Assembly: GCF_002091675.1 (NCBI RefSeq)
Contig: NZ_BDAE01000024.1
Coordinates: 1 to 64,000, forward strand
Origin: Pseudomonas luteola NBRC 103146
Lineage (GTDB): Bacteria; Pseudomonadota; Gammaproteobacteria; Pseudomonadales; Pseudomonadaceae
Length of the DNA: 64,000 nt
Reading direction: 5' to 3'
The position numbers and the translations under genes were made by a program. The notes beneath the pieces were generated by a model. That model had not been told where the DNA came from, did no database searches, and was given only the letters and a program-made list of their open reading frames with translations. This document shows positions 40,670-49,276 of this stretch, piece by piece. How positions within the stretch are numbered: the first letter of the stretch is position 1; each line of letters opens with the position of its first letter.

Positions 40670-41881
40670 ATGAACACGAGTTTCTGGAAAGCCGGCCATG
40701 CGCCGACCCTGTTCGCCGCGTTTCTATATTTCGATCTGAGTTTCATGGTCTGGTACGTGCTTGGCCCGCTAGCCGTGCAGATCGCGGCCGACCTGCAACT
40801 GACGACTCAGCAACGCAGCATGATGGTCGCCACGCCCATTCTGGCAGGCGCCGTGCTGCGTCTGATCCTCGGCTTTGTGGCTGACACGCTCTCGCCCAAG
40901 ACCGCAGGCATTATTGGCCAGATCGCCGTTATCGCGGCGCTATTCGTGGCGTGGCAGATGGGTATCGACAGTTACGAGCAGGCTCTGCTGCTGGGACTCT
41001 TCCTGGGTTTTGCCGGCGCTTCCTTTGCCGTCGCCCTGCCACTGGCCTCACAATGGTATCCGCCGCAGCATCAGGGCAAGGCCATGGGCATTGCAGGTGC
41101 CGGCAACTCGGGAACGGTCTTCGCGGCGCTGTTCGCTCCTGGCCTTGCAAAACTGTTCGGCTGGACCAACGTCTTTGGCTGGGCGTTGATTCCGCTGGTC
41201 GCTACGCTCGTCTTCTTCATATTGTTTGCACGCAATGCACCGCAGCGGCCTGCGCCGAAGAAACTAGCCGACTATGCCAAGGCCCTGGGTGACCAGGACA
41301 GCTGGTGGTTCATGTTTTTCTACAGCGTGACCTTTGGTGGTTTTCTCGGCCTTGCCAGTACCCTGCCGGGTTACTTTCATGACCAATATGGCCTGGAGCC
41401 CGTCGTTGCCGGCTATTACACCGCTGCCTGCGTCTTTGGCGGTAGCCTGATGCGGCCGCTGGGTGGCGCGCTGGCTGATCGGATTGGCGGTATCCGCTGT
41501 CTGTTGGGCATGTATACCGTGGCAGCTGTCTGTATTGCCGCAGTAGGCTTCCATCTACCCAGTGCAACGGCCGCCCTGGGGCTGTTCGTAGTCGCCATGC
41601 TGAGCCTGGGCGCAGGCAATGGCTCGGTCTTCCAGCTGGTGCCGCAGCGCTTTCGCAAGGAGATCGGCGTCATGACTGGCTTGATTGGTATGGCAGGTGG
41701 TATTGGAGGCTTTGTTCTGACGGCGGGCCTTGGTGCCATCAAGCAATCTACCGGTGATTATCAGCTGGGCCTCTGGCTATTCGCCTGCCTGGGCGTACTG
41801 GCCTGGTTTGGTCTGCTGAGTGTGAAGCGGCGTTGGAGAACCACCTGGGGATCGGCGGCCGTGTCTGCCGCACGCGTTTAA
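40670..41881 (+). CDS. nasA: NarK/NasA-type nitrate transporter (MFS)
   Basis: A 403-residue MFS permease with 12 helices importing nitrate for assimilation. NarK/NNP family landmarks are FDLSFMVWYVLGPLAVQIAADL in helix 1, the nitrate signature GxxxGAGNSGTVFAALFAPG (AGAGNSGT near 140), and the second repeat LGAGNGSVFQLVPQRFRKEIG near 320. GAGG precedes the ATG. It is the first gene downstream of the sigma-54/ANTAR leader and is followed by the PP2C-kinase gene 64 bp later. Confidence 0.93.
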   Translation: MNTSFWKAGHAPTLFAAFLYFDLSFMVWYVLGPLAVQIAADLQLTTQQRSMMVATPILAGAVLRLILGFVADTLSPKTAGIIGQIAVIAALFVAWQMGIDSYEQALLLGLFLGFAGASFAVALPLASQWYPPQHQGKAMGIAGAGNSGTVFAALFAPGLAKLFGWTNVFGWALIPLVATLVFFILFARNAPQRPAPKKLADYAKALGDQDSWWFMFFYSVTFGGFLGLASTLPGYFHDQYGLEPVVAGYYTAACVFGGSLMRPLGGALADRIGGIRCLLGMYTVAAVCIAAVGFHLPSATAALGLFVVAMLSLGAGNGSVFQLVPQRFRKEIGVMTGLIGMAGGIGGFVLTAGLGAIKQSTGDYQLGLWLFACLGVLAWFGLLSVKRRWRTTWGSAAVSAARV

Positions 41882-41945
41882 CTCGAAGCGCCCGTCAAAC
41901 GACGGGCATTTCGCTTCTAAACCTCTCTACTTCCTGACCGAATCC

Positions 41946-43616
41946 ATGCCCCTTACCTTGAGCATCGGTGAAGCCACGGCCACCGGTCCACGACCGGAAA
42001 ACCAGGACGCCCTGCGTAGCGTCACGCCGGCTCCCGCTCTGGCACTCAGCAAGGGGCATCTGTTTGCCCTGGCCGATGGAGTAAGCCACTGCGCCGACGG
42101 CGGATTGGCTGCCCGCTCAACCGTACAGGCGGTGGCGATGGATTATTACTCAACGCCCGAAACCTGGCCTATTGCACAGTCACTGGATCGTCTGCTCCTG
42201 GCACAGAACCGCTGGCTACAAGCCGGGGCCCAAGGCCAGCCGTTACTGACGACGCTGACGGCCCTTGTGCTCAGAGGGCACCGCTACACCCTTGCCCATG
42301 TAGGCGATTGTCGGGCCTATCACCTTAGAGGCCAGACACTCTCCTGTCTGACAGAAGACCACGTCTGGCAACAGCCCGGCATGCAACATGTTCTGACACG
42401 TGCTCTGGGGCTGGAAGCTCATCTGATCGTGGACTTTCATGAAGGTGATCTGCAAATCGGTGATTGCTTCCTGCTGGTCAGTGATGGGGTCTGGGCCTGC
42501 CTGGGTGATGCGGCTATACGACGTATATTGCTGGATGAAGCCAACCCCATGTCAGTGGCCCATGCCTTGATCAACGCAGCCCATCTGGCGGGCAGTCAGG
42601 ACAATGCCAGTGCATTACTGGTACGTATTGACGCCCTGCCTGACAAACCCTTGGCGGATGCCCTCGCCGAGGTAGCGGGCTGGCCTGTTCCACCACGACT
42701 CAAAGAGGGCCAGATGTTCGAGGGCTGGCAGGTCGAACAGCGCTTGGCGATCTCTCAGCAGTCCTGGCTGTATCGCGTGCGTGACGGCGCCGGGCGGTCC
42801 TGGCTGCTCAAGACTCTCGCCCCAGGTCAGCAAGGTGATACCCAGGCCATGCAGGCGCTCCTGATGGAGGAGTGGTTTCTGCGCCGCGTCGCCGGAAGAG
42901 CTTTTGTCGAACTGCATCCACTGTCTCAACGTCAGCACCTGTATTACGTACAGCGTGAATACCCGGGCCGCACGCTGGCTATCCAATTCAAACAGGCCGG
43001 TCCATTTCCGCTTGGCGAGTGGCTGGATACCGCAACCCGCCTCCTGCGCGCCCTGGGTCAACTGCATCGGCGCAATATTCTGCACCGGGATATCAAACCC
43101 GAGAATCTGCACCGGGGCGATGATGGCGAACTCAGGCTACTGGACTTTGGCCTTGCCTATTGCCCTGGCCTTTCCCATGAATGCGAGGGCGCGGTGCCGG
43201 GTACGCCCAGCTATCTGGCGCCCGAAACGTTCGAAGGTGCCGCACCAGGGCCGCAGCAGGATCTCTTTGCAGTAGGTGTTACGCTCTATTACCTGCTGAC
43301 AGGCCATTATCCCTACGGAGAAATAGAGGCCTTCCAGCGACCGCGTTTTCAACAGCCGGAACGTGTGCTGCGCTATCGGCACGACGTACCGCTCTGGCTG
43401 AATGACTGGTTACTGCGCGGTGTAGCGGTCGATCCAGCCCAGCGTTTCGAGACGGCAGAGGAAGCCTTATTACTTTTGGAGCAAGGCGAGCGGCAACCTG
43501 CATTACCGCCCAAGGCATTGCTAGAGCGCGAGCCACTGAAATTCTGGCGTACAGTGGCCTGCGTTTCGTTACTGATCAACCTCGCCGCTGTGCTGCTCTG
43601 GTTGTATCGCCATTGA
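41946..43616 (+). CDS. Bifunctional PP2C phosphatase / Ser-Thr protein kinase
   Basis: A 556-residue two-domain protein. The N-terminal PP2C domain (about 1-230) has GPRPENQDALR, FALADGVSHCADGG and AHVGDCRAYHLRG, VSDGVW and GSQDNASALLV, all metal-site motifs. The C-terminal protein kinase (about 255-520) has the ATP Lys in SWLLKTL, catalytic HRDIKPENL, DFGLAYC and SYLAPE. One C-terminal TM helix (about 537-553) anchors it. This fusion sits in the nas operon of pseudomonads, between nasA and nirB, but its substrates are unknown. Glycine loop of the kinase is weak (GWQVEQRLAISQQSWLYRV). It shares the nasA transcript. Confidence 0.9.
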   Translation: MPLTLSIGEATATGPRPENQDALRSVTPAPALALSKGHLFALADGVSHCADGGLAARSTVQAVAMDYYSTPETWPIAQSLDRLLLAQNRWLQAGAQGQPLLTTLTALVLRGHRYTLAHVGDCRAYHLRGQTLSCLTEDHVWQQPGMQHVLTRALGLEAHLIVDFHEGDLQIGDCFLLVSDGVWACLGDAAIRRILLDEANPMSVAHALINAAHLAGSQDNASALLVRIDALPDKPLADALAEVAGWPVPPRLKEGQMFEGWQVEQRLAISQQSWLYRVRDGAGRSWLLKTLAPGQQGDTQAMQALLMEEWFLRRVAGRAFVELHPLSQRQHLYYVQREYPGRTLAIQFKQAGPFPLGEWLDTATRLLRALGQLHRRNILHRDIKPENLHRGDDGELRLLDFGLAYCPGLSHECEGAVPGTPSYLAPETFEGAAPGPQQDLFAVGVTLYYLLTGHYPYGEIEAFQRPRFQQPERVLRYRHDVPLWLNDWLLRGVAVDPAQRFETAEEALLLLEQGERQPALPPKALLEREPLKFWRTVACVSLLINLAAVLLWLYRH

Positions 43617-43657
43617 TCGATCTGACGAGCCAGCCCGCCAAGGCCAGCTCGCCTGTT

Positions 43658-45343
43658 TCAGTTGAGCTTGTTCGCGGGCGGTTGCGTTGACGGGCTCGTA
43701 CTGGCCACGGTTGCCCCTGAGAGCTGACGGCAGCTGGCAAACAAATCCAGCTCTGCGTTATAGACCTGGGTATGGACACGCAGGAGACCCAACATGGAAT
43801 GGAACAGGTTGTCCTGGCTGAGCGAGTCATTCCGGTGGACCGCTACACACTGGCTATTCACCCCCATCGACTGCTGATACGGCTGAGAAAACCACGCTAC
43901 GCTGGCGATATGCTTCTGCTGATCCGGCGCTACGGCGTACGGCATGCCATGAAGAAATACATTGTATTCACCCAATGACTCACCATGATCGGACAGGTAA
44001 AACATGGCGGTACTCACCTTGTCCTGATTGGCGCGCAAGGTATTTATCAGGCTCGCCAGGACATGATCGGTGTAGCGAATGGTGTTGTCATATCCATTCA
44101 CGATACTTTCCCGGGAGCACTGGCTCAGCTCGTTGTTCTTGCATACCGGGGTAAAGTACTCGAAGGCCGCCGGGTAGCGTTTGAAGTAGGCCGGACCGTG
44201 GCTGCCCATCTGGTGGAGCACTAGCACAGTGTCGCGCTGCATGTGATTGATGATGCCCTGTATATCCTTGAGCAGGATTTCATCATGACATTCGCCATCG
44301 CTGCAGAATGCCGGGTCCTGAGCCTTTGTCAGGCTTTCAAAGGCCACACGGTTACAGGTTTCCTTGCAGCCGGCCTGATTGTCGCGCCAGATCACGTCAT
44401 ATCCAGCCCGCTTAAGCACATCAAGCAGGTTCTCCTGACTTTTGGCCACATTGTCGCTGTAATGCGCGCGGGTCAGATTGGAGAACATGCAGGGTACGGA
44501 TACTGCCGTCTCGGTGCCGCAGGAATGCATATCGGTAAAGCTGATCACGCCCTCCTCCTGGCGCAGCTCGGGCGTTGTATCGCGGCCATAGCCATCCAGG
44601 CCAAAGTTGTCGGCACGTGCGCTTTCCCCAACGACCAGAACAGTCAATGTCTTGTGCGCACCGGCGCTGACGGGCGCCAGGCGTACAGCATCCGTACCGA
44701 TCTCGCGCAGCGGACCCTTGGGTTTGGCCGTCGCGTCATGAACATAGCTGATCAAGGCACCCACAGAATTGCTGGGCGTCAGCTGCATATGGATCTCATG
44801 ATGGTTACGGAACAGGGAAGACAGGCTTTGATAGTTGAGCATGGCCACGCCGACTATAACCGCGGCGGTTAAACCGCTGGCAATGGATTTACTCAACAGC
44901 TCGCGCGGCCACCGGCGATACTGAACCGGTGTCTTCCAAAGCAGCCAGACCGGCAGCGCGCCGAGCAGGAGCAGATAGGCAGCCAGCTTGAATGACAGCA
45001 GATCCACCACTTCGGCCGTGTCGGTCTCCAGCATGTTACGGAGCATCTCCGTATCGATCATGACACCGTACTGGTTCATGAAATAGGCAACCCCTGCGGC
45101 ACTCAGAAAGAGCACACTTAGCAGCGGCTTGAAAACCCAGCGAAAGGCAAAAAAGGTCAGAATCAGGTTGAACGCTGCCAGGAACAGAACAGCCACTGCG
45201 CCTAAGGTGAGCACACCTTTCATATCGAGAGGTGTCACCACGTCGAACAGGTGAGTCCACAGTGGGACGTTGTAAAAAATCAGGAAAGCCGCACTCACGA
45301 TCAGCGTGAGCCACTCGGGACGAACCGGTCTCAACTTCAGCAT
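43658..45343 (-). CDS. eptA: Phosphoethanolamine-lipid A transferase EptA
   Basis: A 561-residue inner-membrane enzyme that moves phosphoethanolamine from phosphatidylethanolamine to lipid A, reducing cationic peptide and polymyxin binding. It has five N-terminal helices (to about residue 180), then a periplasmic sulfatase-like domain with VVGESARADNFGL, the nucleophile Thr in SCGTETAVSVPCM at about 277, and further zinc ligands in LYLSDHGESLGE and FLHGMPYA. Many Cys pairs are present for disulfides. The start at 45343 is favoured over a TTG at 45352. It is inverted relative to the nas genes and splits them; no PmrAB-type two-component gene is next to it. Confidence 0.92.
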   Translation of the reverse strand: MLKLRPVRPEWLTLIVSAAFLIFYNVPLWTHLFDVVTPLDMKGVLTLGAVAVLFLAAFNLILTFFAFRWVFKPLLSVLFLSAAGVAYFMNQYGVMIDTEMLRNMLETDTAEVVDLLSFKLAAYLLLLGALPVWLLWKTPVQYRRWPRELLSKSIASGLTAAVIVGVAMLNYQSLSSLFRNHHEIHMQLTPSNSVGALISYVHDATAKPKGPLREIGTDAVRLAPVSAGAHKTLTVLVVGESARADNFGLDGYGRDTTPELRQEEGVISFTDMHSCGTETAVSVPCMFSNLTRAHYSDNVAKSQENLLDVLKRAGYDVIWRDNQAGCKETCNRVAFESLTKAQDPAFCSDGECHDEILLKDIQGIINHMQRDTVLVLHQMGSHGPAYFKRYPAAFEYFTPVCKNNELSQCSRESIVNGYDNTIRYTDHVLASLINTLRANQDKVSTAMFYLSDHGESLGEYNVFLHGMPYAVAPDQQKHIASVAWFSQPYQQSMGVNSQCVAVHRNDSLSQDNLFHSMLGLLRVHTQVYNAELDLFASCRQLSGATVASTSPSTQPPANKLN

Positions 45344-45550
45344 CTCGTACAACTCTTGAAATAAGATGACAAAAGTGTGGTGAGGGGCTCGTCAACGTTT
45401 TGTGAAGAAAGCCTTGTAAAAACGTTTCACTTAATTGCTTCTCAAACTGCCCCTCAAGGGTGTAAAAGAGAGAAGGAACCGTGATTCCAGACGGCATGCT
45501 TGCTAAGCTCCAAGCATAACCCTCAATAAGAAGATCATAGGGAGCTCCTC

Positions 45551-46051
45551 ATGGCCCGCATCGAACTCAATCTTCCAAGCGACCAGTTTTATTTTACTAC
45601 CCATCAAACGGTCCGCAGTACCGACATCAATGCCGGTGGCCACTTGAGTAACGAGTCGATGATTTCCATGATTTCAGAAGCTCGTACACGCTTCATGTTT
45701 TACTACGGTATCCGGGATGGTGCCGAGGATGGCATCGGTACCATGGTGACGGATCTTGCGACCGTTTATCTGGCTGAAGCCTTTGCAAGGGACAAGCTGC
45801 AATTTGACATTGGGGTCATGGACTTCAATAAATACGGGGGCGATATCATCTTCCGCATTACTCGGCCGGATACCGACACCACCATTGCGCTCGCCAAGTG
45901 CGGTTTTGTCTTTTACAACTATCGCGAAAAGCACATCGAGCCTATGCCCAAACCTTTCCACCGTATTTTCCCCAAGGTCAACTGGGTCAGCGATCGGCCA
46001 GCGTCCAGCACGCAGAACGTCACGCCTATCAAGGAAAGTTCGCACGGATAG
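45551..46051 (+). CDS. Hotdog-fold acyl-CoA thioesterase
   Basis: A 166-residue thioesterase-like protein. The segment TTHQTVRSTDINAGGHLSNESMISMISEARTRFMFYYG has the Asp/Asn pattern of the 4HBT family, with Asp25 in STDIN probably catalytic. GGGAG lies seven nt before the ATG. A single gene between eptA (divergent) and the nirB leader. Substrate unknown. Confidence 0.78.
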   Translation: MARIELNLPSDQFYFTTHQTVRSTDINAGGHLSNESMISMISEARTRFMFYYGIRDGAEDGIGTMVTDLATVYLAEAFARDKLQFDIGVMDFNKYGGDIIFRITRPDTDTTIALAKCGFVFYNYREKHIEPMPKPFHRIFPKVNWVSDRPASSTQNVTPIKESSHG

Positions 46052-46141
46052 TGTGCAATGCGCTTCAAAGTGGTGCACAAAAGCTCAGAATAATCAGGAT
46101 CTCCTGACAAAAAATAGAGCGAGTTCAGGCAGTTACATTCT

Positions 46142-46156
46142 TGGCACGTCCCCTGC
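46142..46156 (+). promoter_or_regulatory. Sigma-54 promoter of nirB
   Basis: TGGCACG-TCCC-CTGC matches the -24 consensus fully, with GC at -12. The predicted start is about 46168, 10 nt before the P1 hairpin. Confidence 0.78.
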
Positions 46157-46177
46157 TTAGTCTCTAGGCAGACATCA

Positions 46178-46285
46178 AGCGCAGCCTTCAACGGCGAACG
46201 GCAGCGCTCCCCCGACAGGCCTATGCAGGCCGATAACGGGACCGGACAAAGGCGTCCTCGCATTCATGTGCGGGACGCCTTTTTT
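46178..46285 (+). promoter_or_regulatory. ANTAR-type antitermination leader of nirB
   Basis: P1 (46178-46208) has a long stem with one bulged C and an A-A mismatch, closed by hexaloop AACGGC. A linker hairpin GGCC-TATGCA-GGCC lies at 46218-46231. P2 (46244-46257) is GGAC/GTCC with hexaloop AAAGGC. The terminator AAGGCGTCC/GGACGCCTT (46249-46257 with 46273-46281) has a CGCA/TGCG inner stem and six T. P2 overlaps its 5' arm. Confidence 0.82.
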
Positions 46286-46334
46286 GTTGCCTCGATTTCA
46301 AGCACGCCCGGTGGGCAGCTTGCGGAGACGCCTG

Positions 46335-48776
46335 ATGAAAAAGCTCAAGCTGGTACTGATCGGCAATGGCATGGCTGGGGTACGCACCCTGGAAGAACTG
46401 TTCAAACTCGCCCCTGACCTGTATGACGTAACAGTCTTTGGCGCAGAACCACACCCGAACTACAACCGCATCCTGCTATCCCCCGTTCTGGCTGGCGAGC
46501 AGACCTTTGAGGAGATCGTCCTGAACGACCTCAACTGGTACGCCGAGCACGCTATCGAGCTGCATCTCAATCGCAGGGTTACGGAAATCGATCGCCAGAA
46601 CCGCCGCGTCATAGCCGAAGACGGCACCGTGGCAGAGTATGATCGACTCATCATTGCTACCGGCTCCAACCCCTTCATCCTGCCCATTCCGGGCAAGGAT
46701 CTGGAGGGTGTGATTGGTTATCGTGACATTGCCGATACCCAAGCCATGATCGATACGGCAGCCACGCATCGCCACGCAGTGGTTATCGGCGGTGGCCTCC
46801 TGGGTCTGGAAGCGGCCAACGGCCTCAAGCTACGCGGCATGGACGTCACCGTCGTTCATATCGGTGACTGGTTGATGGAGCGCCAGCTGGACAAGACGGC
46901 TGGCAACCTTTTGCAGACCGCCCTGGAAAGCCGTGGCCTCAACTTTCTGCTGCCCAAGCAGACCGCCGAGCTGCTCGATGACGGCAACGGTCGTGTCTGC
47001 GCCGTTCGTTTCGCCGATGGTGATCAAATACCTGCTGATCTGGTCGTGATGGCTGCCGGCATTCGTCCCAACTATACGCTGGCCGAATCAGCCGGATTGA
47101 CCTGTAACCGCGGCCTGACCGTCGACGATACGATGCGCACCTCCGATCCAGACATCTTCGCCGTAGGAGAATGCGCAGCGCACCGAGGCATTGCCTATGG
47201 CCTGGTAGCCCCCTTGTTCGAACAGGCCAAGGTGTGTGCCAATCATCTGGCCCTTCAGGGCACCGCCGAATATCACGGCTCGGTGACGTCTACCAAACTC
47301 AAGGTCACGGACATCGACCTGTTTTCTGCCGGGGACTTCATAGGCGGTGAAGGCTGTGAGGAGATCACCCTCTCCGATCCTATCGGCGGTATCTACAAGA
47401 AACTGGTGATAAGAGACGACATTCTCGTCGGCACGTGCCTGTACGGCGATACGGCAGATGGCGGCTGGTACTTCCGCCAGATTCGTGAGAATCACAATGT
47501 TAGCGAAATCCGTGACCTGCTCATGTTTGGCGAGCATGCCATAGGCGATGCGGGCCATCAGGGGCAGGACAAGGCCATGCTGATGAGCGACGAGATGGAG
47601 GTCTGCGGATGCAACGGCGTCTGCAAGGGCACTATCGTCAAGGCCATTACTGAAAACAACCTGCTCTCCGTGGATGAGGTGAAAAAGCACACCAAGGCGG
47701 CCAGCTCCTGCGGCTCCTGTACCGGTCTGGTGGAGCAGATCCTGATCAATACGGTGGGCGGTGCGGCCGATGTAAAGCCCAAGAGCGAAAAACCGGTATG
47801 TAACTGCACTGACCATACCCATGGCTTCGTTCGTCAGGCAATCCGTGAGCAGCACCTGACGACCATTCCCGAAACCATGACGGCCCTAGGCTGGAAAACG
47901 CCTAATGGCTGCGCCACCTGCCGCCCGGCACTCAATTACTACCTGATCTCCACGTGGCCGAGCGAAGCCAAGGACGATCCGCAGTCCCGCTTCATCAACG
48001 AACGCGCACACGCCAACATTCAGAAAGACGGCACCTATTCGGTTATTCCCCGTATGTGGGGCGGCGTAACCAGCGCAGCGGAACTGCGTCGTATCGCGGA
48101 CGTGGCCGACAAATACAAGGTGCCCATGGTGAAAGTCACCGGAGGTCAGCGTATCGACCTGCTGGGTATCAAGAAACAGGATTTGCCCGGGGTCTGGAAG
48201 GATCTGGACATGCCGTGCGGCCATGCCTATGGCAAATCCATCCGCACCGTAAAGACCTGCGTGGGCAGCGAGTTCTGCCGCTTTGGCACCCAGAACTCGA
48301 CCCAGATGGGAATTGATCTGGAACATGCCCTGTTCGGCATGTGGTCACCGCACAAGGTCAAGCTGGCCGTCTCCGGGTGCCCGCGCAACTGCGCCGAATC
48401 CGGTATCAAGGACGTGGGCATCATTGGTGTGGACTCCGGCTGGGAGCTGTATATCGGTGGTAATGGCGGCATCAAGACTGAAGCTGGCGAATTCTTTACC
48501 AAGGTGAAAACGGCTGAAGAGGTCATGGAGTACAGCCTGGCCTTTATCGAGCTGTACCGCCAGGAGGCCTTCTACCTCGAACGGACCGTGCACTACATGC
48601 AGCGCGTGGGCCTTGAGCACATCAAGACTGCCATTCTGGACGATGCCGAGCGGCGCAAAGCCCTCTATCAACAGCTGATGTTCGCCCTGTCGCTGGAGCA
48701 GGACCCCTGGAAGGCGCGCATCGAACAGACGGCGCTCAAGAAGGAATTCGAACGGATTCCGGTGGCGGCGCTATAG
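46335..48776 (+). CDS. nirB: Assimilatory nitrite reductase large subunit NirB
   Basis: An 813-residue NAD(P)H nitrite reductase reducing nitrite to ammonium. Order: FAD domain (VLIGNGMAGVRTLEEL at start), NAD domain (VVIGGGLLGLEAANGLKLRGMDVTVVH about 145-170), a BFD-type [2Fe-2S] domain (CGCNGVCKGT and SCGSCTG, about 420-460), a second partial Cys cluster (CNCTDH, NGCATCRPA), then the siroheme/[4Fe-4S] domain with CVGSEFCRFG and SGCPRNCAES near 640-685. GGAG lies six nt before the ATG at 46335. It is the first gene of nirB-nirD-nasC, driven by the leader upstream. Confidence 0.96.
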   Translation: MKKLKLVLIGNGMAGVRTLEELFKLAPDLYDVTVFGAEPHPNYNRILLSPVLAGEQTFEEIVLNDLNWYAEHAIELHLNRRVTEIDRQNRRVIAEDGTVAEYDRLIIATGSNPFILPIPGKDLEGVIGYRDIADTQAMIDTAATHRHAVVIGGGLLGLEAANGLKLRGMDVTVVHIGDWLMERQLDKTAGNLLQTALESRGLNFLLPKQTAELLDDGNGRVCAVRFADGDQIPADLVVMAAGIRPNYTLAESAGLTCNRGLTVDDTMRTSDPDIFAVGECAAHRGIAYGLVAPLFEQAKVCANHLALQGTAEYHGSVTSTKLKVTDIDLFSAGDFIGGEGCEEITLSDPIGGIYKKLVIRDDILVGTCLYGDTADGGWYFRQIRENHNVSEIRDLLMFGEHAIGDAGHQGQDKAMLMSDEMEVCGCNGVCKGTIVKAITENNLLSVDEVKKHTKAASSCGSCTGLVEQILINTVGGAADVKPKSEKPVCNCTDHTHGFVRQAIREQHLTTIPETMTALGWKTPNGCATCRPALNYYLISTWPSEAKDDPQSRFINERAHANIQKDGTYSVIPRMWGGVTSAAELRRIADVADKYKVPMVKVTGGQRIDLLGIKKQDLPGVWKDLDMPCGHAYGKSIRTVKTCVGSEFCRFGTQNSTQMGIDLEHALFGMWSPHKVKLAVSGCPRNCAESGIKDVGIIGVDSGWELYIGGNGGIKTEAGEFFTKVKTAEEVMEYSLAFIELYRQEAFYLERTVHYMQRVGLEHIKTAILDDAERRKALYQQLMFALSLEQDPWKARIEQTALKKEFERIPVAAL

Positions 48777-48871
48777 ACGTCTCTTGATCGATGGGTATCG
48801 CTTCGCTCACCACCCTCCTGCGGAGCGGCCCATCGCGTATCCCTTTTACGCGACTTGAACAGGATTACCTC

Positions 48872-49225
48872 ATGAACTGGCTGAACATCTGCGCATTGAC
48901 CGATATCCCTCAACTGGGCGCGCGGGTCATCGAAGGTCCCAAAGGCGACATTGCTCTCTTCCGCACGTCTTCTGACGATGTCTTTGCTCTGGATGATCGT
49001 TGCCCGCACAAGCACGGCCCGCTGTCTCAGGGCATCGTCTTTGGCAAGACCGTGGCCTGTCCATTGCACAACTGGCAGATTGCTCTCGACTCCGGTGAAG
49101 CCCTGGCCCCGGATGTAGGGTGCGCCCACCGGTATCCGGTCAGAGTAGAAGACGGACGCGTCTATCTCGCTCTGGAAAAGACGCGCCGCAGCGCTCACAT
49201 CATTGCCAGCACGACTGCCGCCTAA
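48872..49225 (+). CDS. nirD: Nitrite reductase small subunit NirD, Rieske type
   Basis: A 117-residue partner of NirB with a Rieske fold. Unlike the enteric form, which lacks the cluster ligands, it keeps both pairs, CPHKHG and CPLHNW, so a [2Fe-2S] centre is expected. AGGA is 8 nt upstream of ATG 48872; the longer frame is not supported. Lies 95 bp after nirB and 51 bp before nasC. Confidence 0.93.
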   Translation: MNWLNICALTDIPQLGARVIEGPKGDIALFRTSSDDVFALDDRCPHKHGPLSQGIVFGKTVACPLHNWQIALDSGEALAPDVGCAHRYPVRVEDGRVYLALEKTRRSAHIIASTTAA

Positions 49226-49276
49226 TCGTTTGACCTGGCTCGCCGCCGGGCCCGCGTGAACAGAATGGAGCACACC

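Noticed and set aside
39289-40746. Long open frame of 485 codons on the minus strand
   Set aside because: It runs antisense through the two plus-strand unknown genes and the nasA leader. Its product is compositionally odd, while the plus-strand frames have a promoter, coupled codons and clear TM segments.
47088-47855. 255-codon minus-strand frame inside nirB
   Set aside because: Antisense shadow; NirB motifs are continuous on the plus strand.
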